A DNA stretch of 64,000 bases from Rhizophagus clarus (taxonomy: Eukaryota; Glomeromycota; Glomeromycetes; Glomerales; Glomeraceae): assembly GCA_015698045.1 (NCBI GenBank), contig BLAL01000262.1:188501-252500 (forward strand). Direction: 5' to 3'. Below, in pieces: positions 59,020 through 64,000 of the stretch (positions within the stretch are counted from its first letter, which is position 1; every line of letters starts with the position of its first letter). A model generated the notes under the pieces. It saw only the letters and a program-made list of their open reading frames with translations, was not told the origin of the DNA and did not search any database. The position numbers and the translations under genes are program-made.

Positions 59020-59345
59020 GAAATATAGAAGATGAATATGAAATTGAATCCTTATATGATTTAATGAATAATTTATTATTTGATTATGATTTAAATCCTA
59101 ATAATATACTTGAAATTATGACAAGTAATTCTCAAAATATTATATGTTATTCGAGTTTAATTGGATACTTTTATCAACATGGAATTGGATGCGAAGCTGA
59201 CGTAACTAAAGAATTTGAAATATTATCTAACGCTGCTATAAATAATCAAAAAGAACTATTAGTTCAATTCTCTTTTGATCAAAAAATTGAAACCATTATT
59301 TTCTGCGATGATGATATTAAAGAGTTAAATGAAATAATGACATAA
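59020..59345 (+). pseudogene. Sel1-repeat gene fragment
   Basis: A frame open from the acceptor-like CCCAG at 59,019 to the stop at 59,345 begins IEDEYEIESLYDLM, continues DYDLNPNNILEIM, and has a Sel1-type helix pair SSLIGYFYQHGIGCEADVTK followed by EFEILSNAA. This arrangement, Asp-Leu-Asn-Pro then SLIG-F/Y-x-GIGC, is typical of the Sel1 tails that follow kinase domains in Rhizophagus-type genomes (family knowledge). Only about one and a half repeats are present against the usual many, and no kinase domain is found upstream, where repeats replace it. There is no credible start codon at the fragment edge; the ATG at 59,064 is internal. It is judged a truncated duplicate. Confidence 0.75.
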
Positions 59346-59412
59346 TATTTTTATTCCTTTACTGTATTCTTTATAGTGAGGTTATTTCTTACAGAAAAAA
59401 AATACATAAAAA

Positions 59413-59698
59413 ATGCTGAAAAAGGAATCACAATATTATAATGGAAGTTATTATGAGTCTCTCATGACGTATAAGTTAAGTTATTCTCAATTAACGAAAA
59501 AGAATTCTCAACTAAAACGGACAAAAGTAATAAAAAAAAAGGCTTGTAATTGGAATAAAGATGCTATAAAATTGTTGCTTTCATTTTTTGGTAGAACAGA
59601 AAGAAGAAATGAATAATTTAAGTACAAAACGTGGTGGTGATAGTAATACGAAAGCAAAACTTTGGCAAGACGCGCCCGCAATATTTCTTAATAATAAG
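59413..59698 (+). pseudogene. SANT/trihelix-like DNA-binding domain fragment, frameshifted
   Basis: ATG at 59,413 opens a Lys-rich N-terminus, then KKKACNWNKDAIKLLLSF, which fits the first helix of a Myb/SANT or trihelix domain (Trp at residue 47). The frame is lost at a run of six T (59,584-59,589). One base fewer gives FLVEQKEEMNNLSTKRGGDS and NTKAKLWQDAPAIFLNNK, the expected second part, ending at a GTGAAT donor (59,699). The third helix and the rest of the gene are not found downstream. Because the break is in a homopolymer, it could be a sequencing artefact, but the missing 3' part still suggests a fragment. These proteins are expanded in this fungal group, often linked to transposons. 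Confidence 0.65.
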
Positions 59699-59699
59699 G

Positions 59700-61190
59700 T
59701 GAATTTTTTTTTAAAAAAATTTTTTATATAATTATTAGTTTATAAACTGTTCTTGATGAATTATTATTTCATGATAAATTGATAAATCAATATTATCTTC
59801 AGATATTTCTTCAAAAGATGAATAATACACTTTGTGTGTGACTGGCATGACTGGCGTACATACTGTATAGTTCAATATTAGGTAGAACTTATACAATATA
59901 TAGTTATATAATTATTTATATAGTCTCTAAGTATTTCCTTTAATGTAAATTTATTGTTATATATTATATATCTATCAAAGATCTGCCATCTCTGTATCCT
60001 CACGCACCATACTTTTTTTATTTATTTATTCTAAGAGCAAAGTATCTAGCTAGATTTGAGCTAGGTTCAAACCATATGATTAGACTTCATGGAATACCAA
60101 TGACTATAAAATCGGCAAATCTAAGATTATTTATTTTTCAGATTATTTTTATTTTTCAGATTATTTTATTGGCTTGAAATTTTTTATAGTTTTCGGTATG
60201 TATTTGGCTACCCTTAATATGAGAAGTAGTACTTAAACTAAAATAATTGTTTGTTCACTCGCCATAAACATTTTTAAACAAAATTAAAGGAATAGAGTAA
60301 ATTATTATTTTGATCTATGGATGAACGTGATTTCCATCACGTGACTTTGGCCGAATTAACCATAATTCTGGTTGTTGTTATAGAATTATCAACGATTTCT
60401 CTTTCACAGATTAGTCAATCATAAACTTACTGTAAAACCAAAGCTGACAAATATTTTTATAGAAGGAAATATAGTATACAATATGATTACGGTACTAATA
60501 TACTCTATTACTTAGTAAAGAAATGTTTCGAAGATAGCGTTTAAGAATATACATTTGATAACCATGGAATTCACTTGCACATTTTCCATTTTTTTTTTTT
60601 TTTTTTTTTGATCTAATATATATTAATTAGCCTGGAAATATAAAAATTGCTAAATAATTTCTATGATTTGAGATTAAATATGCTGAATATTAAACTTTGG
60701 TAACCATTTTTTATTGAACTAATATGTTCCAGTAGAGTTACGATGTATGTGTATTATTAATGGGTAGCAGTTGCTTGCAAGGTTTAAATTATTGAATCAT
60801 TAAATCTTATCAAATAAATAATTCTCAAAGAAAATGCATACTTTTTATTTGTTACTGTACGTCTCTCTATTATTTACTTTTCGACTTGAAATTAGTCAAT
60901 AAAAATTAAAACCGTTTAAAATATTTTACTACAAAAATAGATCGTCTGTCAGATGAGAAAACTAAAAAAGAATAAGAGAAAAAAAAAAATCAAAAATAAC
61001 ATATGTTGATACCTTTTAGCCCAATATTTTTTGAGTTTTTAGGGCGAATATTTCTCACCAATAGGACTGCTATTTTGCATATGACCAAAATTTACAATCG
61101 ATCGGACTTGAACAGCCTTGATTCCTTGTTTCTTTGATGATTGACCAAATATTTGAATGAAATTTTTTTTTTTTTTGTGGATAATATTAT
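59700..61190. other. Intergenic, nothing recognised
   Basis: A+T-rich. A hairpin-like GGCCGAATTAACCATAATTC segment occurs near 60,350 and a long T run near 60,590. No frame worth naming. Confidence 0.55.
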
Positions 61191-63055
61191 TACGTATAAA
61201 TCTTATTAAAAAGTTTTTTTTGTTCAGTTGCAATTGTATACGCCTAAAATTTTTTTTCTATGATACTGCAATATGGCGCATTATGTCATACTCACATACT
61301 ATTTACGCTGGCGCAATTCTATCATTTACTGTGGCCGGGTGATGTAAACAAATGCAAGCAGATCAGGCCAATCCCAGACATTTTTTTTTTAACTAATTGG
61401 CTACTTATTCGAGCCGCTTTATTTATTCATGTAACTAACTAACCGTAATACAAATTAAAACCAGCGATTTAACCACTATAGTGTGGCGCAGCTTACGAAA
61501 AAAATGAACCAATGACATAACCACCGTTAGCCAGGGGCGGAGGAAAGGAAAAAATAAGGAAGAGGTATTCATACAAACTTATTCTTGGTTATTAAGAGGA
61601 GAACCCTTTATCCATCTGCACCGCTCGATGACGGAGAATATCTATCAACTAAACGGCACCATTGACTACTATTTTGACCCCAAACCAAAAAGCCTTATGA
61701 TGATCATCACAGGTCAGTACGAGCACGTGATTGCGGGAACTGTCATGTTATTCGCCGTTTTTGTGCCGGAGTGATTACTATAACGTTATTTTCCGTTTCG
61801 GTGAATTAATTTTGCCTTTGATTTGAAGGTATTTTACATAATGCGCAAAAATGATCCTGCTTTCAAATTTTGCTTAAAATGGAAAAAGTTCGTTTGAATG
61901 TAGTATGTACTGTACACACCTAGGGGTTCGTAATACTCTTGAAAAGGTATTTGTAACTCAGGAGTAAATAAAAAAAAGCTTATAAAAATACCATCGATTC
62001 TAAATTTCTCAAAATTAATTTTTTTTTTTTTTTAAAAAAAAAAAAAATTATATACGCCTTAATTTTGATCGGAAAAAATTAACCATTTGTTGCCAGAAAT
62101 GAATTTTTAAAAATTTCATCAAAATGCATAATTGGATTAAATAAAATTGTCAGGCAATGATAGTAGAACTTCATGTAACGAATTATGCCAAGCTGGAAAT
62201 GATTCTTCCTATTTCTTCCAAAAGTGGTTTGCACATATCCTCTCAATATAGTAATCGTGATTGTCGTAATGACCGATATTTTTAGTTATTTTATTCCCAG
62301 TTTGAATATGCTTTCCGCCCTTGCAATTTATTCTGGTAAAAATATGTACAATATTTCACTTAACCATTTTTTTTCATAGGAGCTTTAAACCCAAAAGAAG
62401 ATTATTGTGAACAAGGTTATAATCAAACTACATTTTATAAAAGAAAAAATCTGTTGAAGCAGTTCAGATAATGTTTTAATACTCAGGTCGTAACCAATAT
62501 TTTATAAAAAAAAAATTACGACTGAAAAAAAAAAATATTATTATCCAAAATATTTATCAATACATTCTTGTTTTTACGGTAAAAATTTGAATTAAGCCAT
62601 GATGTGATTTGAGATGCCCAAAATACTGTATCTTAAAGAAATGTAGAATTTCAAATTGTATAAGTGATTTAATCGCATTATTAATTTATAAACGAGTTTA
62701 AATAATAATCATGCTATTTTTTGAGATCGATGATAACACATTTTTTTTGCTACTGCTTTTACATTCGTACATACGTAAACATTATTTAAAAATTATTATT
62801 AGTAAAACTAAACAAGCAAAATGCAAGCAAGTAACTTAAGACTACGATATGCGAAATGATGTTTGTAACAAAAAAAAAAAACAATTCTGCAGGGTTTTTA
62901 CGCTAAAATAGGTGCACTATGTTTACTTTTTTATGAGATTTTTCTTATAAAAACCTCTGAAAATTCCTATACCAGAAAAAAATTCATAATTACCATTCAA
63001 TTTAATAACTTATAAATTCGTCAATACGTTTGGTTTACGTTGGTCAAATAAGACT
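61190..63055. repeat. Duplicated block D, rearranged copy
   Basis: 61,196-61,300 is a direct match to 370-480 (CAGTTGCAATTGTATACGCC; GATACTGCAATATGGCGCAT). Then 61,690-63,055 is an inverted match to 35,570-37,010, including GTACGAGCACGTGAT, ACACACCTAGGGGTTCGTAA, TGAACAAGGTTATAATCAAA and GATTTGAGATGCCCAAAATA. The junction, 61,330-61,690, is unique here, relatively G+C-rich (GCCAGGGGCGGAGG) and unexplained. Confidence 0.75.
62946..62953 (+). promoter_or_regulatory. TATA-like box before relic G
   Basis: TATAAAAA in the context CTTATAAAAACCTCTGAAAA, identical to the box of copy D and at a similar distance (about 110 bases) from the ATG. Confidence 0.4.
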
Positions 63056-63127
63056 ATGAATAATAAGAATTCTTCACGAAATAATTTTCGTAACAATAGT
63101 TTGTTTATATCAGTCATAATTCCCTGA
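63056..63127 (+). pseudogene. N/Q-rich family relic G (start only)
   Basis: ATG in the context TACGTTGGTCAAATAAGACT, matching the copy D leader, followed by MNNKNSSRNNFRNNS against MDNRNNSYDN in D. The frame stops after 23 codons and no QQP box or C-terminal block follows. The promoter is retained, but the coding part is lost. Confidence 0.6.
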
Positions 63128-63169
63128 AGTCGTAGTAATATTACACTATCTTATATTTCTGTACTGTAC

Positions 63170-63850
63170 ATGATGCAAGTTTTTTTATTATTTATACTTA
63201 AATTAAATCTATCATTATCATTTTATTTATTTATTTATTTATTTTTTTTTTTGTTTTTGATTTTGATTTTCTATTTTTAACATTTATTCTTTCCGCCCCC
63301 TGATTTTTTTTTACCTTTTTCTTTCTCGATTTCATTTATTTGTTACTTCATTATGACAGACAAATATTCTATTGACCTACATATTATTCACAAGACCTCA
63401 TGTTATTGCTCTTATTCTATTATGGATAAAGTTGCCTGACGAAATTCTATTGAACCATGTCAAAATGTAAAAATAATTTCGATAATTTCGACATGACGAA
63501 ATAATAAAATTATTTATTATTAAAATTGGCCAAAATGCAAATGACAAATTAAAAAAGAATTTTGACAATTTCGACTTTTTGCATGAGAAATTAGATAATT
63601 TCAACTTGCATTAATTGAAACTTTAAAAATCATTTCCATGTAAATCTTTTAATGATACCAAATAAACAAAGAAATATAAAAATATTTGGCAGCATAAATA
63701 AATTTTTTTGTTAAGAAATATAACTTTAATATTCTTATTCATTCGCTTAAAAATTTTTTTTTTTCAAACATATTAAATAATCTATTAGTAAAAATTTAGA
63801 TATTTAAATTAACCAAATCGCTAATTGCTTCCTTCATCTCTTCGTCTTCA
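63170..63850. repeat. Duplicated block D, third copy of the distal part
   Basis: Matches 2,310-2,500 and 2,845-2,900, and from 63,580 also 37,600-37,810. It lacks the MITE found at 2,501: it reads TCTATTATGGATAAAGTTGC through the site. No gene. Confidence 0.7.
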
Positions 63851-64000
63851 AATACTGCCAAGTATTTACTTAGAAGTATATGATCATTGTCAATACTCTG
63901 TACGACTGTATGCACAGGTGAATCACCCCAGATAAATGACAATTATTGATATTACATATGATGGAGACAAAATGATTAAGATCGCATGTCGTATAATCAT

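Noticed and set aside
1..64000. tRNA or rRNA genes
   Set aside because: I looked for GGTTCGA-type T-loops with matching acceptor stems and for conserved rRNA words and found none that fit.

Overview
The window looks like nuclear DNA of an arbuscular mycorrhizal fungus, most likely Rhizophagus or a close relative. The basis is the very A+T-rich sequence (not counted, but visibly about three quarters), short GT-AG introns, many small foldback DNA transposons, and fragments of two families that are greatly expanded in that group: the Sel1-repeat tail of kinase-type genes (59,020-59,345) and a SANT/trihelix-like DNA-binding domain (59,413-59,698). I cannot name the species from sequence alone. 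No tRNA, rRNA or CRISPR was seen. Gene density is very low.

The main result is a dispersed family of small Asn/Gln/His/Ser-rich proteins. Four copies have long open frames: A 12,525-12,995 (+), B 28,098-28,609 (+), D 35,165-35,557 (-) and C 49,873-50,577 (+, with one intron). Three relics also exist: E 31,600-31,740, F 54,415-54,530 and G 63,056-63,127. Members share a SDQQPM/SNQQPM box, a fast-changing low-complexity middle, and a C-terminal block (PPQSNI, a Gly/Ile/Asn/Ser-Pro-Gln segment, an Ile-rich strand, QNQLQQ, LNHS). Copies A, B, C and relic F also share 3' flanking DNA, and A with B, and D with G, share upstream DNA. They therefore spread by segmental duplication. Each copy has its own lesion or novelty: A has a hairpin minisatellite between TATA box and ATG, B has a 5' frameshift, C has a different spliced first exon, and D has a frameshifted C-terminus.

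Much of the window is a mosaic of diverged duplications. Block A is 8.15-13.65 kb versus 24.77-29.6 kb. Block B is 15.3-18.9 kb versus 20.2-23.7 kb and carries a second tiny gene family (15,366-15,587 and 20,290-20,445, both minus). Block C is 29.4-30.1 kb versus 51.5-52.4 kb. Block D is 0-2.9 kb, 36.9-37.8 kb and 61.2-63.85 kb, with an inverted arm 35.57-37.0 / 61.69-63.06 kb. Block E is 4.4-6.66 kb versus 46.8-47.35 kb, inverted.

Other genes are a secreted cysteine-containing small protein (57,337-57,809), a spliced gene of about 374 residues with a Lys-rich tail (39,495-40,786, minus), a tentative multi-exon membrane-protein gene (30,072-30,997, minus), and a decayed unknown gene (44,640-45,945). 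At least ten terminal-inverted-repeat elements are visible. Several have clear TA or TTAA target duplications, and two have an empty site inside this same window. All gene models are from reading alone, with no transcript or database support.
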